Assembly (NCBI GenBank): GCA_963808775.1
Contig: CAWEGR010000002.1
Location: 1-64,000 of the forward strand
DNA: 64,000 bases
Source of the DNA: JACVRW01 sp963808775
GTDB lineage: Bacteria; Actinomycetota; Thermoleophilia; Solirubrobacterales; Thermoleophilaceae
Reading direction: 5' to 3'
How positions within the stretch are numbered: position 1 is the first letter of the stretch; every line of letters begins with the position of its first letter. Made by a program: the position numbers and the translations under genes. The notes beneath the pieces were generated by a model. That model saw only the letters and a list, made by a program, of their open reading frames with translations. It searched no databases and had not been told where the DNA came from. Shown in pieces: positions 18,085 to 25,969 of this stretch.

Positions 18085-18998
18085 GCCACGGGCGCCAGGC
18101 CGATCACCTTCAGCCTGCGCTCAAGGGCCTTCATCGCGAACGCCCGCGTCTCCTCCATCGACGCTCCGAGGACCTCCGTCTCGCCCTCCACGTACCACTT
18201 GGGCTGAAGCACGCCGTCGGCGATCGGGGCGACCTCCGCGAGCGTGCGCGTGATCGCGTCGCCGTACCTCGAGTCCTCCTGCGCCATCTCGCGCAGGAAG
18301 CGCGCGCCGAACGCCACGTGGCGGTGCTCGTCGCGGGCGATGTTGTTGAAGCCCTCGCAGAAGCCCGGCAGCGTGCCGACCTGCTCGTTGTACTCGAGGA
18401 TGAAGTGCTGCCCGGTGAGGGCGAGCATGCCCTCGATGACCATGTGGTAGAGCGTGACCGCCTCCACGAGCGTCTCGAGGTCCTCCGGGCGGCGCGCGAG
18501 GGCGTCCACGCGGCTCTTCAGCATCTCGTCGAAGAGCTCGTTGAACTCAGGGTTCACGTGCTCGCTCGTCTCCTCGAGCCGCCCGGTCAGCGTGTCGGCC
18601 TGGAGGACGCCGACCTCCTCGTAGAAGCGGTTGAAGAAGCGCACGTGCCGCGCCTCGTCCGCGATCTGCGTGCAGAGGAAGATCCGCATCTCCTCCGTCG
18701 GCGCGGCGCGCATCATCGGGCCGAGCTCCTCGGCGACCTTCTGCTCGCCGATGAAGAACGACGACAGGCCGTACATGCGCTGGAAGCGCTCAGCCTCAGG
18801 GATGCGCTCGTGCCAGTCGATCCGGTCCTGGGTGAAGTCGATGTCGCCGGTCGCCCACTGCTGGCGCTCCCACAGGTCGTAGAGCTGCGAGTAGGTGAGC
18901 AGGTTGGCCTCGCCGCGATCGGCGGACTCGAGAACCGCGGGATCGCTCGTCGCCTGGAAGTCCTCGCGTTCGGTCCTCTGGGTCACGGAGTCGCTCAT
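18081..18998 (-). CDS. R2-like ligand-binding oxidase / ribonucleotide reductase R2-type metalloprotein
   Basis: 305 residues, four-helix ferritin-like fold of class I RNR small subunits. Metal ligands visible: Glu in FFIGEQKVAEE, ExxH in QIADEARHVRFF, Glu in MVIEGMLALTG, ExxH in ARDEHRHVAFG. The residue at the radical-tyrosine position after DEARH is Phe, as in Mn/Fe class Ic proteins and R2-like oxidases. No nrdA partner is nearby, which favours an R2lox-type oxidase of unknown substrate over a true RNR. ATG 18998 lies 22 nt from the palindrome at 19021-19034, which matches the one at the tetR gene. Confidence 0.8.
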   Translation of the reverse strand: MSDSVTQRTEREDFQATSDPAVLESADRGEANLLTYSQLYDLWERQQWATGDIDFTQDRIDWHERIPEAERFQRMYGLSSFFIGEQKVAEELGPMMRAAPTEEMRIFLCTQIADEARHVRFFNRFYEEVGVLQADTLTGRLEETSEHVNPEFNELFDEMLKSRVDALARRPEDLETLVEAVTLYHMVIEGMLALTGQHFILEYNEQVGTLPGFCEGFNNIARDEHRHVAFGARFLREMAQEDSRYGDAITRTLAEVAPIADGVLQPKWYVEGETEVLGASMEETRAFAMKALERRLKVIGLAPVA

Positions 18999-19020
18999 GC
19001 CGGGCAGCGTAGCGGAGGTT

Positions 19021-19034
19021 TGGCTGGCCAGCCA
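19021..19034. promoter_or_regulatory. Palindromic operator candidate for the R2-like gene
   Basis: Perfect 14-bp palindrome TGGCTGGCCAGCCA centred about 29 nt upstream of the R2-like ATG. It is 13/14 identical to the site abutting the tetR start at 51702-51715, suggesting the same TetR protein binds both. Confidence 0.6.
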
Positions 19035-19035
19035 G

Positions 19036-19563
19036 TCAGGGGCCGGGCTCGGCCGTTGCCTCCACGCGCACGCGACCCGGCGCGCCCTCGAGCGTCCCCG
19101 CGAGGACCTCGTTTGGGCGCAGGCCGTCGAAGACCTTCGACACCGATCCGATGTCACCGCCGACACGCAGGGTCTTCCCGCCGATGCGGATCGCGTAGTC
19201 CGCGCCGTCCGCGGAGCGCAGCTCGATCCGGATCGAGATGAAGGCGGGCACGCGCACCACGGTCGGCGCCACGCGGCCGTTCCGGCCCGTGAACAGCGCG
19301 AGGGAGCGCGCGGGGATCTCGTCGCCCGCCCCGCCCGGCTCGTCCTCGGGCGAGGTGGCCGGCTCGGTCTCGGTCTCGACCTCAGTCTCTGTCTCGACCT
19401 CGGTCTCGGTGGGCTGCGCCGGCTCCGGCGCGGTCGCCGTCTCGAGCTCGCGGGTCTCTGTGGGGGTCGTCGTCGGGGTGGTCTCGTCGTCGTCGCCGCA
19501 GCCGGCCGCGGCCAGCAGGAGCGCGGCTACCACGATCGCGGCGACACGCGCGCTAGGACTCAT
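19036..19563 (-). CDS. Putative lipoprotein, acidic Thr/Glu-rich linker
   Basis: 175 residues. Signal VAAIVVAALLLAAAGCGDD has a lipobox (AAGC), so a membrane-anchored lipoprotein. A low-complexity Thr/Glu/Pro linker (residues 30-80, TETEVETETEVETETEP) is followed by a globular part, IRIELRSADGADYAIRIGG ... VLAGTLEGAPGRVRVEA, resembling a small cupredoxin-like beta domain, an inference only. No metal-ligand set is evident. Start ATG 19563 overlaps the upstream stop; ATG 19572 is an alternative. Last gene of a leftward cluster with the rhomboid-like gene. Confidence 0.7.
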   Translation of the reverse strand: MSPSARVAAIVVAALLLAAAGCGDDDETTPTTTPTETRELETATAPEPAQPTETEVETETEVETETEPATSPEDEPGGAGDEIPARSLALFTGRNGRVAPTVVRVPAFISIRIELRSADGADYAIRIGGKTLRVGGDIGSVSKVFDGLRPNEVLAGTLEGAPGRVRVEATAEPGP

Positions 19564-19864
19564 CCGCGCCAAGTTCCTGCACGAGCTGCCAGCCCACCGC
19601 CACGCCCACGAGCATGCCCATGCGGGTCTCCTCCGCGATCAGCTCCTCGATCCGGGCCGCCCGCTTGAGCTCGTCGGGCTCGCCGGCGGCGGCGCGCACC
19701 TGCGACGCGTGCGCCTCCCCGAACCAGCCGCCCTCGTTGAGCGCCTGCCCGAGGATGCGCTGGAGCTGAGGCGCCGCGGCTGCCAGCAGCCGCTCGGCCC
19801 CGGCGAAGCGCTCGGGGTCGGACAGCGCCTCGATGGCCGCCTCGAGCTGCTCGTCCGTGAACAT
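19553..19864 (-). CDS. Hypothetical helical protein
   Basis: 103 residues, not recognised. Predominantly helical: FTDEQLEAAIEALSDPERFA, APQLQRILGQALNEGGW, ARIEELIAEETRMGMLVGVA; acidic overall with a weakly hydrophobic C-terminus. Its ATG overlaps the rhomboid-like stop by one base and its stop lies inside the lipoprotein start, so it is translated within that operon. Confidence 0.65.
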   Translation of the reverse strand: MFTDEQLEAAIEALSDPERFAGAERLLAAAAPQLQRILGQALNEGGWFGEAHASQVRAAAGEPDELKRAARIEELIAEETRMGMLVGVAVGWQLVQELGADES

Positions 19865-20640
19865 CAGGTCCGGCGCGTGAACAGCGGGAGAACGAGCCCG
19901 AACAGGGCGCCGGCGACGGCTCCGCCGACGGCCGCGGCGATGTTCGCCTCCTCGGTCGTGACCGAGAGCAGCAGCAGGACGATGGCGATCACGTAGACGC
20001 CGAGCAGGTCGTTGTCGCGCTCGTCGCCGCGGCGCGCCGCCATGCGGTCGTCCACGAGCCAGGCGCAGAGCAGGCCGAGCGCGGCGCCGTTCGCGCCGAA
20101 GGCCGGGTAGAAGAGCGGGTCCTCGAACAGCGGCGGCGTCTCGAGCACGGTGGTCAGCGCGAGGCCGGCGGCGCCGCAGAGGACGAAGATCACGATCGGC
20201 GCGAGCAGGCCGAAGCGCCGCTCGATCAGCGTCCCGAAGATTCCGACGGCCACGAGCGCCACGAACGCGTAGCCGAGCTGGTCGGCGTGCATGAACGGCG
20301 CGGCGAACCAGCGCCACACCTCCTCGCTCGACGGAACGACGACGTAGCCGAGGTCGAGCAGCGGGTCCGCCGCGTAGAGCAGCATCGCGGCCACGCAGGC
20401 GAGCAGCAGCACGCCGGTGCCGTACGGACGCGTGTCCGGCGCGATCCCCGGGATCTCGTCCGAGCGCAGCCGCGGCAGCTTGCGGGCGCGGGGGCGCTTC
20501 GGCTGCGCCTCGCCCCCGGAGCGGTCGATCTTCGGCGCGCGCTTGCGGATCCGCTGCCCGCAGTACGGGCACTCGGTGATGTACGGGCTCACCTCGGCCC
20601 CACAGTTCTTGCAAACGACGAAGAGATCGGGCTGCGACAC
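19864..20640 (-). CDS. Zinc-ribbon rhomboid-family pseudoprotease
   Basis: 258 residues from GTG 20640. An N-terminal zinc ribbon (CKNCG ... CPYCG, 16 residues apart) and basic linker precede about six membrane helices with rhomboid landmarks: EVWRWFAAPFMHADQLGYAF (the WR loop and first His), FGTLIERRFG, and GANGAALGLL in place of GxSG. The catalytic Ser is Asn, and the final helix (ANIAAAVGGAVAGALFG) has no His, so the Ser-His dyad is missing. Likely a membrane scaffold or sorting factor rather than a protease. Operon with two downstream small genes. Confidence 0.78.
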   Translation of the reverse strand: MSQPDLFVVCKNCGAEVSPYITECPYCGQRIRKRAPKIDRSGGEAQPKRPRARKLPRLRSDEIPGIAPDTRPYGTGVLLLACVAAMLLYAADPLLDLGYVVVPSSEEVWRWFAAPFMHADQLGYAFVALVAVGIFGTLIERRFGLLAPIVIFVLCGAAGLALTTVLETPPLFEDPLFYPAFGANGAALGLLCAWLVDDRMAARRGDERDNDLLGVYVIAIVLLLLSVTTEEANIAAAVGGAVAGALFGLVLPLFTRRT

Positions 20641-20648
20641 GGTCCCGT

Positions 20649-21767
20649 TCAGGGTACCGGCGCGGTGGCGTCCACAATTTCGCGCACTACCTCGCGGAGG
20701 TCGTGGTTGGCCTCGTACACCACCTTCTGGCGCGAGGCGCCGTTGCCGTTCTCGAGCAGGTCCTCGAGCGCCTCGTACTCCGGCAGCGAGCCGAGCTCCT
20801 CGGCATGCGGGCGCAGCCGGTCGATGACCCGCCGGGCCAGCTCGGGCACCGGCACGCGCTCCGTGCCCGGCAGGTCCACGAGCGAGCCGTCGAGCCCGTG
20901 CCTGGCGGCGAGCCACTTGTTCTCGTCGAGCATCTCGTACGGGTAGCGGGACAGCTCGGCGCCGGACTCGAAGTGCTCGGCGAGCTCCTTCACCATCGCC
21001 TGGATCAGGGCGGCGATCGCGACGGTGTGCTCGACTCGGGTCTGCGAGTCCATGCAGCGGATCTCGACGGTGCCGAAGTCGGGATGCGGGCGCACGTCGT
21101 ACCAGAGGTACGTGTAGTCGCCGATCACCTTCGTCTCCACCATGAACTCGATCCGGCGTGCCCAGTCGGCGAAGTCGTCATAGCGCGGCGGCATGCCGTT
21201 GCGGGGAAAGGCGCGGAAGATCGGCGTGCGGGTCGACTCGAGCCCGGTGCTGTCTCCGCGCCAGAACGGCGAGTTGGCCGACAGCGCCAGCAGCAGCGGG
21301 ACGTGCACCCGCATCCCGTTCGTGACGTGGATCGCCTTGTCGGGGTCGTCGATGCCGACGTGCACGTGGATGCCGAAGATGATCTCCTGGCGCGCGACGA
21401 ACTGGAGGCCTGAGATCAGGTCGCGGTAGCGCGGCCGCGCCACCACGCGGGCGTCCTCCCAGAGGGCGAACGGATGGGTTCCGGCGGAGCCGATCCCGAG
21501 GCCGCGGCGCCCCGCCACGTCTGCCACCGTTCGCCTCAGGTCGCGCAGCTGCTCGCCCGCCTCTCCGGTCGTGCCGGCGGGGGCCGTCGCGATCTCGCAG
21601 ACGGATTCCATAAGCTCGGGCTTGATCTCACCGCGTTCGGGACCCTCTCCGAGATCGTCGAGGACACCCTCGATCGAGTTGGAGAGATCGAGGGTCTCGT
21701 CATCGACGATCATGAGCTCCTCCTCGATCCCCAGCGTGTAGGAGGGCCCACTGAACCGGTGCTCCAC
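20649..21767 (-). CDS. ybdK: YbdK-type carboxylate-amine ligase (glutamate-cysteine ligase family)
   Basis: 372 residues, normal for GCS2/YbdK. Motifs: YTLGIEEELMIVD, KPELMESVCEIAT, GTHPFALWED, FGIHVHVGIDD, YLWYDVRPHPDFGTVEIRC and DENKWLAARHGL. These ATP-grasp-like enzymes ligate glutamate to an amine, often cysteine with weak activity. Actinobacteria use EgtA/MshC-type thiol pathways, so the substrate is uncertain. GTG 21767 gives the canonical N-terminus MEHRFSGPSYTLGIEEE. The stop is 8 nt before the rhomboid GTG, so the two may be cotranscribed. Confidence 0.85.
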   Translation of the reverse strand: MEHRFSGPSYTLGIEEELMIVDDETLDLSNSIEGVLDDLGEGPERGEIKPELMESVCEIATAPAGTTGEAGEQLRDLRRTVADVAGRRGLGIGSAGTHPFALWEDARVVARPRYRDLISGLQFVARQEIIFGIHVHVGIDDPDKAIHVTNGMRVHVPLLLALSANSPFWRGDSTGLESTRTPIFRAFPRNGMPPRYDDFADWARRIEFMVETKVIGDYTYLWYDVRPHPDFGTVEIRCMDSQTRVEHTVAIAALIQAMVKELAEHFESGAELSRYPYEMLDENKWLAARHGLDGSLVDLPGTERVPVPELARRVIDRLRPHAEELGSLPEYEALEDLLENGNGASRQKVVYEANHDLREVVREIVDATAPVP

Positions 21768-21814
21768 GGCGGCATCGTATCCGCGCCGCGCGGCGGGAAA
21801 CCTCGTCTCGCGGG

Positions 21815-21843
21815 TATAACGAGGGGGCACTTTGGACAAGGAG
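21815..21843 (+). promoter_or_regulatory. Promoter -10 and ribosome-binding site of the DUF2090 gene
   Basis: TATAAC at 21815-21820 is followed by AAGGAG at 21838-21843, 5 nt before ATG 21849: a leadered promoter, unlike many genes here. Confidence 0.6.
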
Positions 21844-21848
21844 AAGCA

Positions 21849-22781
21849 ATGGCACTCGGCTACGACGGCATGCTCTACATCCTCGCGTTCGACCACCGCG
21901 GGTCGTTCCAGAAGAAGATGTTCGGGATCGAGGGGGATCCCACGGACGAGGAGTCCCGCACGATCGCGGACGCGAAGCACCTGATCTTCGAGGGCCTGCT
22001 GAAGGCCACGGAGGGCGGCGCCGAGCCCGGAGCGACCGGGGTTCTCGTCGACGAGCAGTTCGGCGAGCCCACGGGCCTCCCGGGGCAGGCGAAGGAGCGC
22101 GGCCTGCTGCTGGCCATGCCGGTCGAGAAGTCCGGCCAGAACGAGTTCGACTTCCAGTACGACGACGACTTCCCCGCCCACATCGAGAAGTTCGACCCCG
22201 ACTTCTCGAAGGTGCTCGTCCGCTACAACCCGGACGGCGACGCGGAGATGAACGAGCGCCAGACCGAGCGGCTCGCGCGGCTCGGCGACTGGCTCCACTC
22301 GAACGACCGCAAGTTCCTGTTCGAGCTGCTCGTGCCGGCCGAGGACGCGCAGCTCGAGTCCGTGGGGGGCGACACCGACCGCTACGACCGCGAGCTGCGA
22401 CCCGAGCTGATGCGGCGCGCGATCGTCGAGCTCCAGGACAACGGGGTCGAGGCGGACATCTGGAAGATCGAGGGCGTCGACGACCCCGGAGACTGCGACA
22501 CGATCGCCCGCACCACCCGCCGCGACGGCCGTGACGGCGTCGTCTGCGTGGTGCTGGGACGCGGCGCCAACGACGCCAAGGTCGACGAGTGGCTGCGCGC
22601 CGGCGCCCCGGTTCCCGGGTACGCGGGCTTCGCGATCGGGCGCTCGATCTGGTGGGACGCCCTCAAGAGCTTCCTCGACGGCAGCCTCGAGCGCGACGCC
22701 GCGGCGCAGCAGATCGCGGACAACTATCTGCGGTTCATAAAGGTCTACGCGGAGGCCACAAAGGAGCCGGCGACCGCGTGA
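21849..22781 (+). CDS. DUF2090 aldolase-like protein
   Basis: 310 residues matching the DUF2090 domain, which also forms the C-terminal half of some IolC-type kinases: LYILAFDHRGSFQKKMFGI, TIADAKHLIFEGLLKAT, GVLVDEQFGEPTG, FDPDFSKVLVRYNPDGD, KFLFELLVPAED, DIWKIEGVDD, VCVVLGRGANDAKVDEWL, FAIGRSIWWDALKSFLDG. The pattern is a TIM-barrel aldolase with a Lys/Asp-rich active site; a phosphosugar lyase role is inferred. No inositol genes adjoin it. Confidence 0.8.
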   Translation: MALGYDGMLYILAFDHRGSFQKKMFGIEGDPTDEESRTIADAKHLIFEGLLKATEGGAEPGATGVLVDEQFGEPTGLPGQAKERGLLLAMPVEKSGQNEFDFQYDDDFPAHIEKFDPDFSKVLVRYNPDGDAEMNERQTERLARLGDWLHSNDRKFLFELLVPAEDAQLESVGGDTDRYDRELRPELMRRAIVELQDNGVEADIWKIEGVDDPGDCDTIARTTRRDGRDGVVCVVLGRGANDAKVDEWLRAGAPVPGYAGFAIGRSIWWDALKSFLDGSLERDAAAQQIADNYLRFIKVYAEATKEPATA

Positions 22782-22840
22782 GCCTGAGGGTCCCCGAGCG
22801 GCGGTGGGAGCCACCGACCGCTGATAGCCTTCCCGCGTCT

Positions 22841-23080
22841 ATGCGGATGCGGCAGTCGCTTGCGCAGTTCGAGGAGGCGTTCCGCGAGGAAGCGGCCGAG
22901 TCGATCGTACGCCGGGAGCGGCTTCGCAAGGCATCCGCTCACCGGTCGCGTGCGCGCAGGGTCGAGCGCACGCGCAAGGCGGGCAAGCTGCGCTTCGCGA
23001 TGCTTGCGCTGACGCTCGTCGCGACCGCCGTGATCGTGACGATCGTGATGTTCGAGACGCTCGCGATGATCGCCGGCTGA
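22841..23080 (+). CDS. Small basic membrane protein
   Basis: 79 residues: a highly charged helical N-terminus (QSLAQFEEAFREEAAESIVR then RRERLRKASAHRSRARRVER) and one C-terminal membrane helix (FAMLALTLVATAVIVTIVMF). Not recognised. A TAGCCT box at 22825-22830 lies 10 nt before ATG 22841, consistent with a leaderless transcript and against the upstream GTG at 22780. Confidence 0.65.
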   Translation: MRMRQSLAQFEEAFREEAAESIVRRERLRKASAHRSRARRVERTRKAGKLRFAMLALTLVATAVIVTIVMFETLAMIAG

Positions 23081-23087
23081 GCCGGCG

Positions 23088-23294
23088 TCAGCTCTTCTTC
23101 AGCTCATCGAGGGCCGCGTCCACCGTGGTGCGGTCCTCCTGGATCTCCACGTAGACCTCGCGCCGGAACACCGGCACCGACCGCGGCGCCTCGATTCCTA
23201 TGCGGACCTTCTCTCCCATCACGGCGAGGACGGAGATCTCGATCTCGTCCCCGATCATGATGCTCTGATTGCTCTTCCTTGTCAGAACCAGCAC
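23088..23294 (-). CDS. csrA: Carbon storage regulator CsrA
   Basis: 68 residues: MLVLTRKSNQSIMIGDEIEI, VRIGIEAPRSVPVFRREVY, EIQ. All landmarks of CsrA are present, including RKSNQSI and the APRSVPVFRREVY binding face. CsrA dimers bind GGA motifs in mRNA leaders. Start is GTG 23294; the codon lies inside a short hairpin GCACC-TGT-GGTGC (23291-23303) with GGGGGAGG just upstream, which could allow self-control. In many bacteria csrA sits with flagellar genes and fliW; none are present. Confidence 0.95.
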   Translation of the reverse strand: MLVLTRKSNQSIMIGDEIEISVLAVMGEKVRIGIEAPRSVPVFRREVYVEIQEDRTTVDAALDELKKS

Positions 23295-23417
23295 CTGTGG
23301 TGCCTCCCCCTGCCGGACGGGTTGCCGCGTTCAATAAAGCACCGTTCGGACCCGGCCGCAATGGGGAACCGTTGACGGGAGGCGCGCGGGAAGTGTGTTG
23401 GTAGTCTCAGCCGCCGT

Positions 23418-23996
23418 TTGGCACGCAGATCGCTGAAACCGCAGCTGAACCAGATTCGCACCTGGGTGCGCCAGGGTCGAACCGACGCCTGGATCGCCCA
23501 CCAGCTCGACGTATCGGTCGCGGATATCCGCGCCTTCAAGCGCGAGCACGACCTCGCTCCGGCCGATGCTCCGGAGGGGTCGGGCGAGGAGTTCGTGCCG
23601 GGCGCCGAGCCGGAGGAGCAGGATCTCCGCGCGGAGGACGACGCGCTCGTCGCGGCCGCGCTCGAGGCCGAGCAGCAGGCCGAGGAGGAGGAATCGGAGG
23701 ACCCCTCCGAGGACGCCCCCGAAGAGGCCCCCGAGGACGAAGAGGGCGACGACAAGCCGCGCAAGCGCCGGCGAGGCCGGCGGGGCGGTCGTGGGCGCAG
23801 GCGCAAGCCGAAGGCCCTCGAGGGCACCTTCGACCACGGCGACGAGGGCTTCGGCCTCTGGCTCGATCCGGCCGTCCAGGACGACCCGGTGTACGCCGAG
23901 CACTGGGCGGGCCACCGGCCGGTCACCGTGCTCGTCGAGCCCGACCGGATCGTGATCGCCCGCGCGGGCGAAGAGTCGTCCGGCGACGACGACTGA
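23418..23996 (+). CDS. Hypothetical protein with HTH-like N-terminus, acidic and Arg-rich segments
   Basis: 192 residues, family not recognised. Residues 1-45 (LNQIRTWVRQGRTDAWIAHQ, VSVADIRAFKREH) resemble a small helix-turn-helix. A strongly acidic stretch follows (EEEESEDPSEDAPEEAPEDE), then an Arg/Gly patch (RKRRRGRRGGRGRRRKP), then a globular C-terminus (FDHGDEGFGLWLDPAVQDDP, GHRPVTVLVEPDRIVIARAG). The Arg/Gly block suggests nucleic-acid contact. TTG 23418 lies 10 nt after a TAGTCT box (23402-23407). Confidence 0.7.
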   Translation: MARRSLKPQLNQIRTWVRQGRTDAWIAHQLDVSVADIRAFKREHDLAPADAPEGSGEEFVPGAEPEEQDLRAEDDALVAAALEAEQQAEEEESEDPSEDAPEEAPEDEEGDDKPRKRRRGRRGGRGRRRKPKALEGTFDHGDEGFGLWLDPAVQDDPVYAEHWAGHRPVTVLVEPDRIVIARAGEESSGDDD

Positions 23997-24021
23997 CGCC
24001 GCGGCTACCTTCCACGCCCGG

Positions 24022-24350
24022 ATGGCATACGCGCTGGAGAACGCCCTGTATCAGTGGCGCGAGGGTGAGCGCCGCATCGCCCAGTCGCCCGACACCGCCC
24101 GCGAGCAGCTCGACGACGCCGCCGACGCGCTCGTGGAGGAGCTGCGCCGCCGCCTCGGCTCGAGCTTCATGGTCGACGAGCTCGCCGACCTCTACGCAGC
24201 CGGCACCGACTGGGCGACCGAGATCGCGTGGCGCCGGGCGCCGGCGGAGACGCCACCGCCGTGGTGGACGCGGCCTTCGGCCGCTACGCCCGCGAGGCGA
24301 AGGATTTCGCGGGCGGGCGGGCGCGGGAGAAGCACCAGAAGCCGGAGTAG
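24022..24350 (+). CDS. Hypothetical helical protein (frameshifted)
   Basis: About 109 residues. The first part reads YALENALYQWREGERRIAQS, DTAREQLDDAADALVEELRR, DELADLYAAGTDWATEIAWR; after a G/C run at 24233-24254 the sense continues in another frame as DATAVVDAAFGRYAREAKDF, AGGRAREKHQKPE, stop 24348-24350. All-helical, not recognised. A TACCTT box at 24006-24011 lies 10 nt before the ATG (leaderless). It sits just upstream of ftsB. Confidence 0.65.
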
Positions 24351-24392
24351 GAACCGGCAGGGGTCGCCGCGCCGGCGGCGAAGTGGGCTCGG

Positions 24393-24698
24393 ATGGGTCA
24401 GGCTTTTCCGAGCCGCCGCAGGGGTGGCATTCGCTGGGACCGGCTGGGGCGGGTCGCTCTGCTCGGGATGCTCGTGTTCATCCTCGGGCTGTACATCTCG
24501 CCGGCCAAGCACTGGCTGAAGCAGTCAGGGACGGCCGACCGCCAGGCTGAGGAGCTGCGCGAGCTGACCGCGGAGAACCGCACGCTCGAGAAGCGCGTCC
24601 ACGACCTCAGCGACCCGGGCGCGCTCGAGCGCGAGGCGCGCCGGCTCGGCATGGTGCGCCAGGGCGAGCGCGCCTACGTGATCGAAAACCTGCCCTAG
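24393..24698 (+). CDS. ftsB: FtsB/DivIC-type septum formation protein
   Basis: 101 residues: a basic cytoplasmic tail, one membrane helix (VALLGMLVFILGLYISPAKH) and an extracytoplasmic coiled coil (QAEELRELTAENRTLEKRV) ending in LEREARRLGMVRQGERAYVI. That is the bitopic FtsB/DivIC layout of the divisome FtsQBL subcomplex. Its TAG overlaps the convergent eno stop through CTAG. Location next to eno is typical of this gene in many bacteria. Confidence 0.85.
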   Translation: MGQAFPSRRRGGIRWDRLGRVALLGMLVFILGLYISPAKHWLKQSGTADRQAEELRELTAENRTLEKRVHDLSDPGALEREARRLGMVRQGERAYVIENLP

Positions 24699-25969
24699 GC
24701 GCGGAACACGCTGCGGCCGGGGTAGGTCGCGTCGCTGCCGAGCGCCTCCTCGATCCGCAGGAGCTGGTTGTACTTCGCCACCCGGTCAGAGCGCGACGGC
24801 GCCCCCGTCTTGATCTGCCCGCAGCCGGTCGCGACGGCGAGGTCCGCGATCGTGGTGTCCTCGGTCTCGCCCGAGCGGTGCGACATGACGGCCGTGTAGC
24901 CCGCCTCCTGCGCCATGCGCACGGCGTCGAGCGTCTCGGTGAGCGTGCCGATCTGATTCACCTTGACGAGGATCGAGTTGGCGACCCCGCTGTCGATGCC
25001 GCGGCGCAGGCGCTCCGTGTTCGTCACGAACAGGTCGTCGCCGACCAGCTGGACGCGCTCGCCGATCATCTCGGTGAGCGTCTTCCAGCCGTCCCAGTCC
25101 TCCTCGTCCATGCCGTCCTCGATCGACAGGATCGGGTAGCGGTCCGCCATCTCCGCCCAGTAGGCGGCCATCTCGTGGGACGTGAGCGAGCGGCCCTCGT
25201 GCTCCAGCACGTACATGGCATCCGAGTGGACCTCGCTCGTGGCGGGATCGAGCGCGATCACGACGTCGTCGCCCGGCCGGTGGCCCGCAGCCTCGATGCC
25301 CTCGATCAGCATCTGGAGCGCCGCCTCGTTCGAGGAGAGGTCGGGCGCGAAGCCGCCCTCGTCGCCGACCGCCGTGGCGAGCCCGCGCTCGTGCAGGGTG
25401 CCCTTGAGCGCGTGGAATACCTCCGCGCCCACGCGGAGCGCCTCCGAGAAGCTGCCCGCCCCGACCGGGACGACCATGAACTCCTGGAAGTCGACCTTGT
25501 TGTCGGCGTGCACGCCGCCGTTCAGCACGTTCATCATCGGCACGGGCAGCACGTGAGCCGCCTCCCCGCCGAGGTAGCGCCACAGCGGCAGTCCGGCCTC
25601 GGCCGCGGCCGCCTTGGCGCCCGCGAGCGACACCCCGAGGATCGCGTTGGCCCCGAGGCGCCCCTTGTTGTCCGTCCCGTCGAGATCGATCATGGCCCGG
25701 TCGAGCGCCGCCTGGTCCGCGGGGTCGATGCCCGTGACCGCCTCGGCGATCTCGCCGTTCACGTTCGCCACGGCGCGCGTGACCGCCTTCCCGCCGAACG
25801 CGTCGCCGCCGTCGCGCAGCTCGACCGCCTCGAACTCGCCGGTCGAGGCGCCCGATGGGACCGCCGCGCGTCCCGACGCGCCGGAGCGCAGCACCACGTC
25901 GACCTCGACGGTCGGGTTGCCGCGGCTGTCGAGGACCTGCCGCCCGTGAACCTTCTCGATCTCGCTCAA
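24695..25969 (-). CDS. eno: Enolase
   Basis: 424 residues, full length. Glycolytic interconversion of 2-phosphoglycerate and phosphoenolpyruvate. Motifs: VHGRQVLDSRGNPTVEVDV, GASTGEFEAVELRDG, SIEDGMDEEDWDGW, GDDLFVTN, the catalytic Lys in ILVKVNQIGTLTETL and SHRSGETEDTTIADLAV. Magnesium-binding Asp/Glu residues are present. ATG 25969 overlaps the mazG stop by 4 nt, so it is cotranscribed with mazG and the foldase gene. Confidence 0.98.
   Translation of the reverse strand: MSEIEKVHGRQVLDSRGNPTVEVDVVLRSGASGRAAVPSGASTGEFEAVELRDGGDAFGGKAVTRAVANVNGEIAEAVTGIDPADQAALDRAMIDLDGTDNKGRLGANAILGVSLAGAKAAAAEAGLPLWRYLGGEAAHVLPVPMMNVLNGGVHADNKVDFQEFMVVPVGAGSFSEALRVGAEVFHALKGTLHERGLATAVGDEGGFAPDLSSNEAALQMLIEGIEAAGHRPGDDVVIALDPATSEVHSDAMYVLEHEGRSLTSHEMAAYWAEMADRYPILSIEDGMDEEDWDGWKTLTEMIGERVQLVGDDLFVTNTERLRRGIDSGVANSILVKVNQIGTLTETLDAVRMAQEAGYTAVMSHRSGETEDTTIADLAVATGCGQIKTGAPSRSDRVAKYNQLLRIEEALGSDATYPGRSVFRA

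Noticed and set aside
18081..18998. Ordinary ribonucleotide reductase small subunit
   Set aside because: Phe replaces the radical Tyr and no nrdA neighbour exists, so an R2-like oxidase is preferred, though not proven.
19370..19430. Tandem DNA repeat in the lipoprotein gene
   Set aside because: The GAGACCGAG-like repetition simply encodes a Thr/Glu linker of a secreted protein.
24233..24254. Programmed ribosomal frameshift
   Set aside because: The site is a G/C run without slippery heptamer or downstream pseudoknot, and similar breaks occur in many genes.
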